Positions 45,630 to 55,003 of a stretch of DNA of 64,000 bases are shown here, one piece after another; position 1 is the stretch's first letter, and every line of letters begins with the position of its first letter. Both the position numbers and the translations under genes were made by a program. The notes under the pieces were generated by a model. The model did no database searches. It was not told the DNA's origin and saw nothing but the letters and a program-made list of their open reading frames with translations. The stretch lies in contig JAPSLP010000022.1 of assembly GCA_031180665.1 (NCBI GenBank), positions 26,743-90,742 of the forward strand. Reading direction: 5' to 3'. The DNA is from Cupriavidus sp. Its GTDB lineage: Bacteria; Pseudomonadota; Gammaproteobacteria; Burkholderiales; Burkholderiaceae.

Positions 45630-47138
45630 ATGCATGGCAACCCATTCGAGCCCTTTCCCGACGATGCGAATGCCAGCGGTCATCCGGCCCGGCCCGCCAC
45701 CGCGTCGCCGTCCGCATCGCCATATCCCGGTACCCCTGCGTCCGGCACTGCGAACGGTTCCCTGCCGGCGCTCCACGCGGCCATCCGGAGCGGCAAACTC
45801 TCGCTGATACGACAGGCCCTCGCGTCCGCGCCCGACGCGCTGCGGACCTGCGATGGCCAGGGCGACCCACCCCTGCATTACGCAGTCCGCTCGGCAGCGC
45901 CGATCGCCGTGCTGGCATGCCTGCTCGAACACGGCGCCCGTCTCGATGAGCGCAATATGCGCGGAGAAACCGCCTTGCATATCGCCTTCGGCCAGCAACA
46001 CACCGATCCGGCTCGCCTGGCATGGTTGCTTGGCCATGCCGACCGCAAAGGGGACGCCGGCGCGTGGCTCGCCGCCTTCGTACCCGATGCCGATGGCCGT
46101 TATGCCTATGAACATGGACTCGGGCCACAGCGGCAGCCCAGACCCGGCATGGAGCCTGTCATGGCCGCGCTGCAACGACAGGACGGTTGGTATCGGGCCT
46201 ACCTCGCCAACATGGCCAGCGCAGTGTCGCTGGGAGATCTCACCGAGCTGGCGAGGCTGCTCTCGTGCGAGATGCCGCTGGATCTTGCCGTTCAGCGCGG
46301 CAAGACGGCCCTGATGGTCGCTGCCGAACTGGGCCACGAGGCCGTCGTCGACATGCTGCTCGTCCATGCCGATGAGCACGGCATGCGGCAGTTGAATCTG
46401 GGCGCGGCGGACAGCGGCGATACCGCTTTGATGCTGGCTGCCTTTCACGGACATGTTGCCGTCGTCGAGCGCCTGCTCGCCGCCTCGGCGGCTACCGAGG
46501 TGCCAAGCCAGTGCGGCGACACCGCGCTGATGGCGGCGGCAGTCGCTGGCCACCACGACATCGTCGAGCGGCTGCTCGATGCCGGTGCGATCGTCGATAG
46601 CCGCAATGCGCTGGGCCGGACGGCGTTGATGTTCGCCGCCGTGGCCGGGCACCAGGCCACGGTGGACGTCCTGCTGCGCCATGGCGCCGCAGTCGATGCC
46701 AAGGACGGCGAAGGGCGTACCGCCCTGGCCTTCGCCGCCCTGCATTCGGCAACGCTGTATTCCGGGTCGTCGTTACAGGAGCGCGTCAGGGCAATCCGTG
46801 TCGATACCATGGGTTCGTTCGCCGCCTTTGCCCGGTCCGGCACACCGTCGAGTGCAAACGAGCGTCGCCGGGTTCCTGCCGGACTCGCCCCTGGCAGACA
46901 CCGCGACACCGCACAGACGCTGCTGCACCACGGTGCCGCGGTCGATGCGAGAGATATTCGCGGCGCTACGGCCCTGATGCATGCCGCGGGCAATGGCCAT
47001 ATCGAAATTCTGGCCGTGCTGCTCGGTGCCGGAGCCCACTGGGAACTGCGGGACAACTCCGGACGAACCGCACTGACTTACGCTACCGCAGCCGGACACA
47101 TGCATGCGGCTCGGGTGCTGAAGGCCTGTCAGGGCTGA
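45630..47138 (+). CDS. Ankyrin-repeat protein, effector-like
   Basis: A 502-residue protein. Residues 1-45 are Pro/Ser/Ala-rich and disordered, without a classical signal peptide, which would fit a type III or IV secretion signal. From residue about 45 to the end there are some nine or ten ankyrin repeats, for example GDTALMLAAFHGHVAVVERLL, GDTALMAAAVAGHHDIVERLL and GRTALMFAAVAGHQATVDVLL, interrupted by a non-repeat insert of about 50 residues near 385-430. GGAGG lies 8 bases before the ATG. It converges, 31 bp apart, on the 47170 gene. Local GC is near the window average. A cytoplasmic protein-binding role is the alternative. Confidence 0.82.
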   Translation: MHGNPFEPFPDDANASGHPARPATASPSASPYPGTPASGTANGSLPALHAAIRSGKLSLIRQALASAPDALRTCDGQGDPPLHYAVRSAAPIAVLACLLEHGARLDERNMRGETALHIAFGQQHTDPARLAWLLGHADRKGDAGAWLAAFVPDADGRYAYEHGLGPQRQPRPGMEPVMAALQRQDGWYRAYLANMASAVSLGDLTELARLLSCEMPLDLAVQRGKTALMVAAELGHEAVVDMLLVHADEHGMRQLNLGAADSGDTALMLAAFHGHVAVVERLLAASAATEVPSQCGDTALMAAAVAGHHDIVERLLDAGAIVDSRNALGRTALMFAAVAGHQATVDVLLRHGAAVDAKDGEGRTALAFAALHSATLYSGSSLQERVRAIRVDTMGSFAAFARSGTPSSANERRRVPAGLAPGRHRDTAQTLLHHGAAVDARDIRGATALMHAAGNGHIEILAVLLGAGAHWELRDNSGRTALTYATAAGHMHAARVLKACQG

Positions 47139-47169
47139 ACACCGTTTGCATGGTGGGCGCGGCGTGCGC

Positions 47170-49272
47170 CTACAGCGGCTCCGCCGGCCGGTAGACAACC
47201 TTGCCAACGCCGACCTTCTTCCAGATCGGTTCTGGCAACCTCTCTCGCAGGAACGCCAGCACGCCTGGCCGGCCCTCGTACTGCTGTCGCATGGCAGTCT
47301 TTCCTTCGATGAAATCCTGGAACAACTGCCGCAAGGGCTTCAGCATGGCTTCGTCGCTTCGCAGCGCCATCCCTTCGATTGCGGTCTTCAGCGCTTCGGT
47401 CTGCGCCTGCGATGCGAAACAACGCAGCTTCTGCGAGATTTCCTCTCGGTCCTTCGCATAGGTCGAATCCAGCCGGATCGATGAACGCAGTCTGATGGCT
47501 TCGAGCAGGTTCGCGTCCATCCCGAGCGACACGAGCGCATCCGTCAACGCACATCCCGTGATCGGACGATCGCCGTTGAGCAGCGCACTCAGCATCGCGT
47601 CAATGGCGACAAATCTGTTGCTCCGCATCTCTTCGGTCGTGGGTTGCCGCCGCTCCCGCAGAATGCGCTGCGCCATGGCCATGGCTTCGGCATCGCGTTT
47701 CGCTACGCGGTTTGCTTCCCTGCGGTCCTTCACAAAGCGTACGACTGCCGAGGTGAGCCAGAAGGCCCCGAAGGCAAGAGCGACGCCGAGCAATACCGTG
47801 GCGAGTATCCCTCCGGTGCCGGTCGCTGCCAAGACGACGAAACCAGCCCCTATCACCATCGATGTCGCGCCGTACCCGATGCGCAATTTCGCTCGGGATA
47901 TCTTCTTCCGTTCATCCGCCTCGATCGCCTGGAACGCCTTCTCCCGATGATGCATCACGATCTCGATCAGTTCCTTCGCGCTCGCGGCGTCTTCCACTTG
48001 CGCCGATGCGGGTACGGCGGCGCCAGCAGCGTGAGCTTGCCGCACGGCGGCAGATTCGGTCCGGGCTGCCTGCTCAACCAACGATTGCCGATGACGCGCC
48101 GTCGCGTCCGAAACCACCCGCTCTGCACCCTCGGCAGTCCGCAGGTCCAGTCCTTGGCGACGAGCCGCGTCAAGGTCGAGGAGCCGTCGTTCCGATTGAT
48201 ACAGCGCAAGCACGCCTGCACCGATATGAAATGCGCCCATTGCAATACCAAAGGCGCCGCTGGCGACACTGGTTGCCGCGATATTGACACCCTGTGCGCC
48301 GAGTTTCACCGCCGCGGCGGTGGCGTTACACGCGGTGCCACCCAACTGAACGACACTGTCACGTGCCGCGGACACGCCCAGGGAATGAAGATTGTCAGTC
48401 GCCTCCGCAAGCTGATTGGCGGCCTGCTCGTAGCGAATGTAGTGTTCGAAATCCTCAGCAAGGTCGAGGGCCAATTTCTCGAGTTTCTCTTCCACTCCCT
48501 TCAGATCGGCCTGGGTTCTCTCGAGGCTCAACGGTGACTCGGGCAAATCCCGTTGCCAATCCGGCAGCAACTTCGCTTCCGCATCGCGCGGCCAGGTATT
48601 GAGCAACGTTGAAAGCGCGTGCCTCTCACCAAGCAGGCTCGCGATTTCCGGATTGCCACCGACAAAGCGGTCGCGCCCAGCGGCATGCTTGACCAGTGCC
48701 TGATCCAGCTCCGACTTCTTCCGCCCTGCCTTCCATACCAGATGGCCGGTTCCAATGGCCTCGATCAGCGCAAACGCACCGCCGACCAAGGCACCTTCAT
48801 TGACTGCAGGCAAGTGCGAAGTAACCGATAGCGGCTTCAACCCGTTCGTTGACGATGCGGCGATGTGCATCGCCTCTCGTCCCACTGTTGCAGCACTCCA
48901 TAGGCCGTAGGTAACTTCATTGAGTAAATGCCATCCCTTCGTCTCTGAGAGCTTCGCATGAGAGAGATATGGGGGAGGCCATGTCGTTGCCTGGGAGGGC
49001 CGGGCAGCATCGCGGGAAGCGACGGGCGCAGTATCTGGATCATCGATATTGGGCGCAAGATCCAGAAGGTCGTTCTCTGATCGGATCGACGTATTCGGAG
49101 CCTCTCCGATGTCCACTTCATCCTGTTGCATGGCTCCGATACCATGCTCGGCTGGGCTTATGCCGCTGATCTGCGAGTCATATCGAGAATCTTTACTGGA
49201 TGGCCCGCTCTCCGTGTCGAGTGACGCGTTGACATTCGACTGAGCGCTGGAACCTGGCCCACCAATTCGCAT
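47170..49272 (-). CDS. Large hydrophobic/coiled-coil protein, candidate secreted effector or translocator
   Basis: A 700-residue protein that I do not recognise. The first 120 residues are polar, Ser/Asp-rich, with Ile at position 3 and no signal peptide, as in type III effectors. Hydrophobic stretches are at about 160-185, 340-375 (VASGAFGIAMGAFHIGAGVL) and a long hairpin at about 475-525 (MVIGAGFVVLAATG, VLLGVALAFGAFW). A charged helical region (about 255-310) may be a coiled coil. Two hydrophobic hairpins plus coiled coil recall secreted translocators. A perfect GGAGGAG ribosome site precedes the ATG. It follows the F-box-like gene by 50 bp. Local GC drops to about 48-62 % in sampled lines. 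Confidence 0.7.
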   Translation of the reverse strand: MRIGGPGSSAQSNVNASLDTESGPSSKDSRYDSQISGISPAEHGIGAMQQDEVDIGEAPNTSIRSENDLLDLAPNIDDPDTAPVASRDAARPSQATTWPPPYLSHAKLSETKGWHLLNEVTYGLWSAATVGREAMHIAASSTNGLKPLSVTSHLPAVNEGALVGGAFALIEAIGTGHLVWKAGRKKSELDQALVKHAAGRDRFVGGNPEIASLLGERHALSTLLNTWPRDAEAKLLPDWQRDLPESPLSLERTQADLKGVEEKLEKLALDLAEDFEHYIRYEQAANQLAEATDNLHSLGVSAARDSVVQLGGTACNATAAAVKLGAQGVNIAATSVASGAFGIAMGAFHIGAGVLALYQSERRLLDLDAARRQGLDLRTAEGAERVVSDATARHRQSLVEQAARTESAAVRQAHAAGAAVPASAQVEDAASAKELIEIVMHHREKAFQAIEADERKKISRAKLRIGYGATSMVIGAGFVVLAATGTGGILATVLLGVALAFGAFWLTSAVVRFVKDRREANRVAKRDAEAMAMAQRILRERRQPTTEEMRSNRFVAIDAMLSALLNGDRPITGCALTDALVSLGMDANLLEAIRLRSSIRLDSTYAKDREEISQKLRCFASQAQTEALKTAIEGMALRSDEAMLKPLRQLFQDFIEGKTAMRQQYEGRPGVLAFLRERLPEPIWKKVGVGKVVYRPAEPL

Positions 49273-49322
49273 TGTCTCCTCCGGCTGTTGCTATTCTTTG
49301 CAACCTACTCAACGGCGCACTG

Positions 49323-50570
49323 CTACATGATGTGGGATGGCAAATGATCGATTTTTGGTATGGGGCGAGTCATGATGCTGCTGTAAGCGCGCAGTGGATC
49401 GCGAGGCTTTACTGTGCCGGGTAATGGCTTCGGCGGCTGTCGCAGCACCAGCTCGTCTGCGCTGCAGGCCGCCATGTATTGCTTCGATTGCACGCTGTCC
49501 ACGACGCGGTAAAGCCAGATCAAGTTGCAAAGGAGCATTCCCTCAGAATCGACATTGAACTTGCAATTGAATGTGTCGCTGCTCAGATGATCGAATCCGG
49601 CTCTCAGGCCGCGCACGGCCAGAACATCCTGGGGGCGGCGCTGAGCCGAGACGGCCTCGTATATCGACTCCCACCGGCGCACGGTGCCGGGAAGATCGTT
49701 GGGGCTGATCCGTTGAGCGAGCTGTGCGAGAACTCTTGCCTTGGCCAGATGTTCATCATCGCTTTGCGCATCGCGCCGTAGCGCGCGCTCCGTCAGCAGG
49801 GACAACAACTCGTTGTCCGTATCAGGCAGCCAGCGTGCAAGGTGGCGCATCAACTCGAACTCCCACAATGTCGAGCGCTGCTTCGCACGCTCAAGCACCG
49901 CCATCATCGTTTCTCGCCTACCCGCTACCGACATCCCGCCGGCCATGAGCACCACAGCTTTCAGCGCCCACTCACGAGCTGCCGGCTTCGCGTTCACAAG
50001 CTCTTCGATCATCGGTGGGACATGCCCGCCCCGTCTCATCCCCGCAACCCGTCGCGCAATGGCATCGCTGTCGCGATGCTGCTCCATGGCAGATACGGCG
50101 TTGATAGCGCTGTGGAACGCTTTACATGTGGTGCCGAGTGGCGCGTCGCCGCGGAAGAAATGCCGGTCGCCCGCGGGCACGCGCGCCATCACCTCGCAAA
50201 GCAACTCGAAGGGAAGATCCAGAACTGGAAACGGTGCCGGCGTTTTTGCCTTGGCTGGAGAGGGAAGGTCCGATCTGACCTCCGTCCTTTCGATCCGGTC
50301 CTCGCGCGGGGGCTGCTCGGTACCTGGCCGCGATTCCACCCTGAGCGGCCGATCATGATGGGGAGCGGGCTTTCGGATACCGAAGAAGGAGAGGACCTTT
50401 TCCCAGGGACCGGCCTGCCCGTCCGTAGCGCGGACATACTGGATGCGAGCCGAGTGCCCGCCTGCTTGCACGGCCATCGTGCCATGATCGCGTGGCGCAT
50501 CGACGCCCGAATGGGGCGGTGGCCTCGAGTCCACGATGGCAGACGAAGCGACAGTATGATTGCCAGCCAT
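49323..50570 (-). CDS. F-box-like protein, candidate effector
   Basis: A 415-residue protein. The N-terminal 110 residues are disordered and polar without a signal peptide. Residues about 117-158 read LDLPFELLCEVMARVPAGD, a short insert, then LGTTCKAFHSAINA, which fits the eukaryotic F-box pattern (LPxEL...L...D...VCKxF). The C-terminal 250 residues are helical, possibly HEAT- or TPR-like, and would be the target-binding part. F-box proteins in bacteria are nearly always secreted effectors that hijack SCF ubiquitin ligases, such as Ralstonia GALA proteins. AGGAG precedes MAGNHTV by 5 bases. First gene of an operon with the 47170 gene; sampled lines fall to 48 % GC. Confidence 0.65.
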   Translation of the reverse strand: MAGNHTVASSAIVDSRPPPHSGVDAPRDHGTMAVQAGGHSARIQYVRATDGQAGPWEKVLSFFGIRKPAPHHDRPLRVESRPGTEQPPREDRIERTEVRSDLPSPAKAKTPAPFPVLDLPFELLCEVMARVPAGDRHFFRGDAPLGTTCKAFHSAINAVSAMEQHRDSDAIARRVAGMRRGGHVPPMIEELVNAKPAAREWALKAVVLMAGGMSVAGRRETMMAVLERAKQRSTLWEFELMRHLARWLPDTDNELLSLLTERALRRDAQSDDEHLAKARVLAQLAQRISPNDLPGTVRRWESIYEAVSAQRRPQDVLAVRGLRAGFDHLSSDTFNCKFNVDSEGMLLCNLIWLYRVVDSVQSKQYMAACSADELVLRQPPKPLPGTVKPRDPLRAYSSIMTRPIPKIDHLPSHIM

Positions 50571-50757
50571 GATTGCTCCTGACGAATTGGGGTGGAAACC
50601 GCCGGACGATGGCGGGAGGGGGCGCACCCGCGGCGGACCGCCGATGCTCGTCAGATAGTGCGGGGTGGCAATGCCGTGGCGCTATTGGAAATCGTTGGCG
50701 GATTTTTGTTTCAGTTGTGGTACATCGCCAAAAGGGACGACTTGGCCGCTGCGCGTG

Positions 50758-53700
50758 CTAGTGAGAAGCACGAACCCGCCGCAGCGCCTCCTCGATGCCA
50801 GGGAGGGCCGCGAGCATACCGGCGCCGGCCGCCTCCTTGCGCAGCGCCATGAGTTCGGCCCGCAGGCCGTTCTGGCTGGCGTGGCTTCGGCTGCGGCCCA
50901 GCGCGGCGAGGGCACGGGCACGACGAATCAGGAACTGCGCCCACGGGAACGGCTCCGGCCGCGTATAGGCCTGCAGCGCGTCGGCATAGCGATCGGCATC
51001 GTCCCAGCGGCCATTGCGCAGCGAGACCTCGATCGCGGCCTCGTAGAGATCGAGGTGGCAATGGCTGACGCAGCTTTGCGCCAGGATCGCCTCGCCCTGC
51101 GCCAGTGCACGGCGCTGCTTGTCCGGATCGCGCGAGGTGCGGGCGAGGAACCCCAGGATCATCGGGCCGGAGTAGCGCATACCGGTGTCGCGGCTCAGGG
51201 CCAGCGCCTCGTCCAGCAGCTGCTCCGCGGCTTCCGGATGCCCTTGTTTGCCGATGGCCAGCGCCCGCCGCCCGGCCAGTTCCGCTTCGAAGCGACGGGC
51301 ACCGAGGCGCCGGGCCAGCACCAACGCCCTCTCGGCATGCGCCTGGGATTTCGCCCACTCGCCGGTCTGCTGCTCGGTGGACGCCATCACGTCATAGGCC
51401 AGCAGTTCGATGCGCGCATCGCCGATCCGGCGCGCGATGCGCAGCGCTTCCTCGCAGCGCGCCAGCGCGGACGACAGGGCATTGCACAGGAGGTCGACCG
51501 CACCCACCATCGGCAGGTTCGCCCCTTCGATGCGCACGAAGCCACGCGCGCGGGCCAGCTCCACGCAGCGCACGAAATGCGCGCGGGCGGTGACCATCCG
51601 GCCTTGCTGGTAGTACGCATCGCCCAGGCCGCCGAGCGCCCGGGCCTCGCCCAGCGCCGAGCCCGCGGTGCTGGCGTGCTGCAGCGCGCGCTGGTGTGCG
51701 CTCAGGCAGGCGTCGAGGTCGCCCATCGGGAAATGGACGTTGCCGCGCAGCGATTCGATCTGGGCCAGCATGTCGGCGTCGCCGATCGCCGCGGCGCCGC
51801 GCTGGGCGTGTTGCAGGGCGATCAACGCGCGCTGGTAGCGGTCCAGCAGCCGCAGGGCGGAGGCCACGCCGAGCCAGGCGTGGGCGCGTTGGCTGTGGTC
51901 GTCGGCCAGCGCCACCGCATGCTCGAACGCCTTCAACGCTTCGGCCGGCTGCCCCAGGTTCAGCATCAGCTCACCGCGCAGACATGCGAGCGACTGCCTG
52001 ATGGCGCCATCGCCGACGATTTGCAGCGCGCGTTCGACCAGGCGCAGCGCCCGCTCGTTGCGGAAGTGGCCCGCCTCGTGCCGCGCCGCCGCTTCGTAGG
52101 CCGCCGGGGCGTCGGCATCGCCTGCCGCGTCGAGATGCTCGGCATGCAGCATCAGATCGCGGCTTCGATACCAGTCGGCGGCGCGCCGATGCAGCGCCAG
52201 CCGGCGCGATTTGAGCAGCGACGCGTAGACGGCCTCATGAATCAGCGCGTGCATGAACAGGTAGTCTTCACCCTCGGGCCGCAACATCGCCTGCCGCGCC
52301 AGCGCATCGCAGGGGTCGTCGGCCGTGCCCAGCAGATGGCGCAGCGCCACCGGCGAGAAGCGCTGCCCCAGCACCGCGGCCGCCTGCAGTGCCTGCCGAT
52401 GGGGCTCGGGCAAGCGATCCATGCGCGCCAGCACGATGCTCTGCAGCGTGCCGGGCAGCGCGTCGGCATCCGTGCCGGGCGCCGCATTGCGCAGCAACTG
52501 GTCCAGGAAGAGCGGATTGCCATCGGCGCGACGGATGCAGGAATCGGCCAGCTGCTCGTCGACATGGCGATAGCGTGTCGCCAGCTCGCGCGCCTCCGCA
52601 TCGTTCAGCGGCCCCAGGTCGATCGTGGTCAGCGACGCGCTGCCCCCGGCCGCACGCCAGGCACTGTCCAGCGGGTCCTGTTCGGGCCGCACCGTCATCG
52701 CCAGCACCAGCCGGCAGGTCCGCGTCGCCGCCGCGAGCCGGGCCAGGCAATCGAGCAGCGCGCGCTCGGCCCAGTGCACGTCCTCGACGACGATCAGCAG
52801 CGGCTTGAACGCGCTGCGGCGAGCCACTTGCGCCAGCAGGAAGCGTTGCACGCCGCGCTGGCGCGCGCCGGCGTCCATCGCCGCCAGCGCCGCCGCCTGC
52901 GCCTCTGGCTGCGGCACCTCGAGCAGATCGAAGGCGAACGGCACGTCGTCGTCGTCGATCTGGCCGCTCGCAACGGCTTGCGCAATGACCGCGGCACGCG
53001 CATCGACACCGGCGCACGGGTCGACGCCGAACAGCCCGCGCACCAGCACACGCAGCGGTTCGCCCGAAGCGCTGACGCCGAAATCCAGCACCAGCGCGCG
53101 CAGCGCCTCCATGCCGTGCTCGCGCGCCAGCGCGACGAAGCGCTCGGCGAGCCGGCTCTTGCCGATGCCGGCCTCGCCGCGGATCACCACCACGCGGCCT
53201 TGCGCGGAGCGCAGGCAATCGCCGGCAACGCCGGCCAGTTGCACCAGTTCCGCTTGCCGTCCGACAAAGGCGTGCTGGGGCGGGGTCTCGGAGGCGTCGA
53301 GAAACCGGCGCACGCGCCATAGCGGTATCGGTTCGGGGATGCCCGGCATCGACACATCGGTCAGATGCTCGACCTCGAGGCGCCCCGGCAAGGCGAGAAA
53401 GACCCGATTCGACACCACGGTCTCACCGGTCTGCGCGTGCTCCATCACGCGCGCGGCGACATTGACGGGCGGCCCGGTCAGCGTCATGGCGCCCCCCGCG
53501 GTCGAGGACGCGGCGAACAGCACCTGTCCGCTGGCGACGCCTACCCGCACCGCCGGGGGTGTCGCGCACTGCGGACACAGGCGTCGAACGCTGTCGTGCA
53601 GGCCGACGGCAACGTGCATCGCACGTTCGGCATCGTTGCCATGGGCCACCGGCACGCCGAACACCACGGTCAGCCGGGCGCCGATCTCGTCGGTCACGGC

Positions 53701-54690
53701 GCCGCCGCAGGCGGCCGCAAGCGCACGCGCCCGTTCGCGCCAGCGCATCAGCAGACCGTGGATCTGCTCGGCGTCGAGGCCGGCGGCATGGGCGCCGATA
53801 TCGTCGACGCTGGCGACGACGACCACGGCATGGCGTGGCTCAGGTGTGCTTGGCGCGGGCGCCGCGGCGGCGCCTCCGGCGTCCGCCACCGGCGCGGCAG
53901 AGGCAGCAGACTGGCCGGCGTCGGCCGGTGCATCCCGCGCCAGTGCGGTGGAGCGCGCCGACGACGGCTGCCGTCGCGCACGCAGGATCTGCTGATGCAG
54001 CGCCTCGGTTTCCGCCTCGGGCGACACGCCCAGTTCGCGCTGCAGCGCGATCCGGCACAGGCGGTATTGCTTGAGCGCCAGCGCCTGCCGGCCCTGCCGG
54101 TCGTACAGCCGCATCAGCGCCCGGTGTACCGACTCCTGCAGGGCATCGAGCGTCAGCAGGCGCGTGGCGCAGGCGATGGCACGCTCCAGCTCGCCCGCCT
54201 GCTCGTGCCGATCCATCAGCCGCGCCAGCGCCTGCAGCGCCAGCCCACGCAGCCGTTCGCGCTCGACCGCGAGCCAATGGTCGAAGGTCGGCGCGGCGGC
54301 GTCGAATCCTTCCAGCAGGTCGCCCCGATACAGCGCGACCGCGGCCTCGAGCGCGTCCGGCGTGGCGGCGCGCAGATGATCTTCGAAGGCCACCACGTCG
54401 ACCGCGACGCCGCCCAGCGCCACCCGGTCGGCATCGGCCAGCACCACGGGGTATCCCTCCACCGCCCGGCGCACCGCGCTGAGGGCTTGACGCAGACTGG
54501 TGCGCGCCTGTTCGGCATGGCTGTCTGGCCAGAGCAGCGCCGCCAGCTTGTCGCGCGGCTGCGGCCTGCCGTCGGCCAGCGCGAGATAGGCCAGCACCGC
54601 ACGCGCCTTGCGCGCGGATAGGGGGATGGGAGTGCCGTCCGGCGAACTCAGCGTGAAGCCGCCGAACAGATCGAGACGGACCGCCGCCAT
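50758..54690 (-). CDS. BTAD/SARP-type regulator with cyclase-like, AAA ATPase and TPR domains
   Basis: A 1310-residue cytoplasmic protein. Residues about 1-95 form an OmpR-like winged helix (LDLFGGFTL, LSARKARAVLAYLAL) and about 95-245 a bacterial transcriptional activation domain (VDVVAFEDHL, YRGDLLEGF, ESVHRALMRLYDRQGR). Residues about 288-470 resemble a class III nucleotide cyclase, but the two metal-binding Asp positions are not conserved, so it is probably a sensor. The ATPase core has Walker A GEAGIGKSR (about 508) and Walker B VVEDVHWAE (about 637). The C-terminal 450 residues are TPR repeats. It is divergent from the TTC38-like gene, its likely target. Confidence 0.88.
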   Translation of the reverse strand: MAAVRLDLFGGFTLSSPDGTPIPLSARKARAVLAYLALADGRPQPRDKLAALLWPDSHAEQARTSLRQALSAVRRAVEGYPVVLADADRVALGGVAVDVVAFEDHLRAATPDALEAAVALYRGDLLEGFDAAAPTFDHWLAVERERLRGLALQALARLMDRHEQAGELERAIACATRLLTLDALQESVHRALMRLYDRQGRQALALKQYRLCRIALQRELGVSPEAETEALHQQILRARRQPSSARSTALARDAPADAGQSAASAAPVADAGGAAAAPAPSTPEPRHAVVVVASVDDIGAHAAGLDAEQIHGLLMRWRERARALAAACGGAVTDEIGARLTVVFGVPVAHGNDAERAMHVAVGLHDSVRRLCPQCATPPAVRVGVASGQVLFAASSTAGGAMTLTGPPVNVAARVMEHAQTGETVVSNRVFLALPGRLEVEHLTDVSMPGIPEPIPLWRVRRFLDASETPPQHAFVGRQAELVQLAGVAGDCLRSAQGRVVVIRGEAGIGKSRLAERFVALAREHGMEALRALVLDFGVSASGEPLRVLVRGLFGVDPCAGVDARAAVIAQAVASGQIDDDDVPFAFDLLEVPQPEAQAAALAAMDAGARQRGVQRFLLAQVARRSAFKPLLIVVEDVHWAERALLDCLARLAAATRTCRLVLAMTVRPEQDPLDSAWRAAGGSASLTTIDLGPLNDAEARELATRYRHVDEQLADSCIRRADGNPLFLDQLLRNAAPGTDADALPGTLQSIVLARMDRLPEPHRQALQAAAVLGQRFSPVALRHLLGTADDPCDALARQAMLRPEGEDYLFMHALIHEAVYASLLKSRRLALHRRAADWYRSRDLMLHAEHLDAAGDADAPAAYEAAARHEAGHFRNERALRLVERALQIVGDGAIRQSLACLRGELMLNLGQPAEALKAFEHAVALADDHSQRAHAWLGVASALRLLDRYQRALIALQHAQRGAAAIGDADMLAQIESLRGNVHFPMGDLDACLSAHQRALQHASTAGSALGEARALGGLGDAYYQQGRMVTARAHFVRCVELARARGFVRIEGANLPMVGAVDLLCNALSSALARCEEALRIARRIGDARIELLAYDVMASTEQQTGEWAKSQAHAERALVLARRLGARRFEAELAGRRALAIGKQGHPEAAEQLLDEALALSRDTGMRYSGPMILGFLARTSRDPDKQRRALAQGEAILAQSCVSHCHLDLYEAAIEVSLRNGRWDDADRYADALQAYTRPEPFPWAQFLIRRARALAALGRSRSHASQNGLRAELMALRKEAAGAGMLAALPGIEEALRRVRASH

Positions 54691-54813
54691 CGCTTGGTGT
54701 CCTTGCCGTTGCCGATGTCGGAGGCAGGCGCGGCGGCATCGGCGTGCGAAGCTGGCCTGGAAAGCTCTTTTATAGGCCACGGATTGACGCAGCGCGGGAC
54801 TGCTGCCCCAGAA

Positions 54814-54833
54814 CTTTCACGCTTCTTTCACGC
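54814..54833. promoter_or_regulatory. CTTTCACGC direct repeat, 11-bp period
   Basis: CTTTCACGC at 54814-54822 and again at 54825-54833, separated by TT. Heptamer repeats with 11-bp period are how SARP/OmpR winged helices bind. It lies in the 313-bp divergent region between the BTAD regulator and the TPR gene, which contains no other feature I can support. Confidence 0.6.
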
Positions 54834-55003
54834 CGGCGCGCACGGCCATATCACGCCGGTCCCCTAACCTCGCTACTGCCCCGCTTCCAAGATTCTCCAA
54901 TGGCGAGGCCAGCCGCGACGCCCGCCGGCCGCACCATGCGGCGCAGACAGCGACAAGACCACCGGGCTGCTGGATTTGCGCATTAGAAACAAGGATGACT
55001 TCC

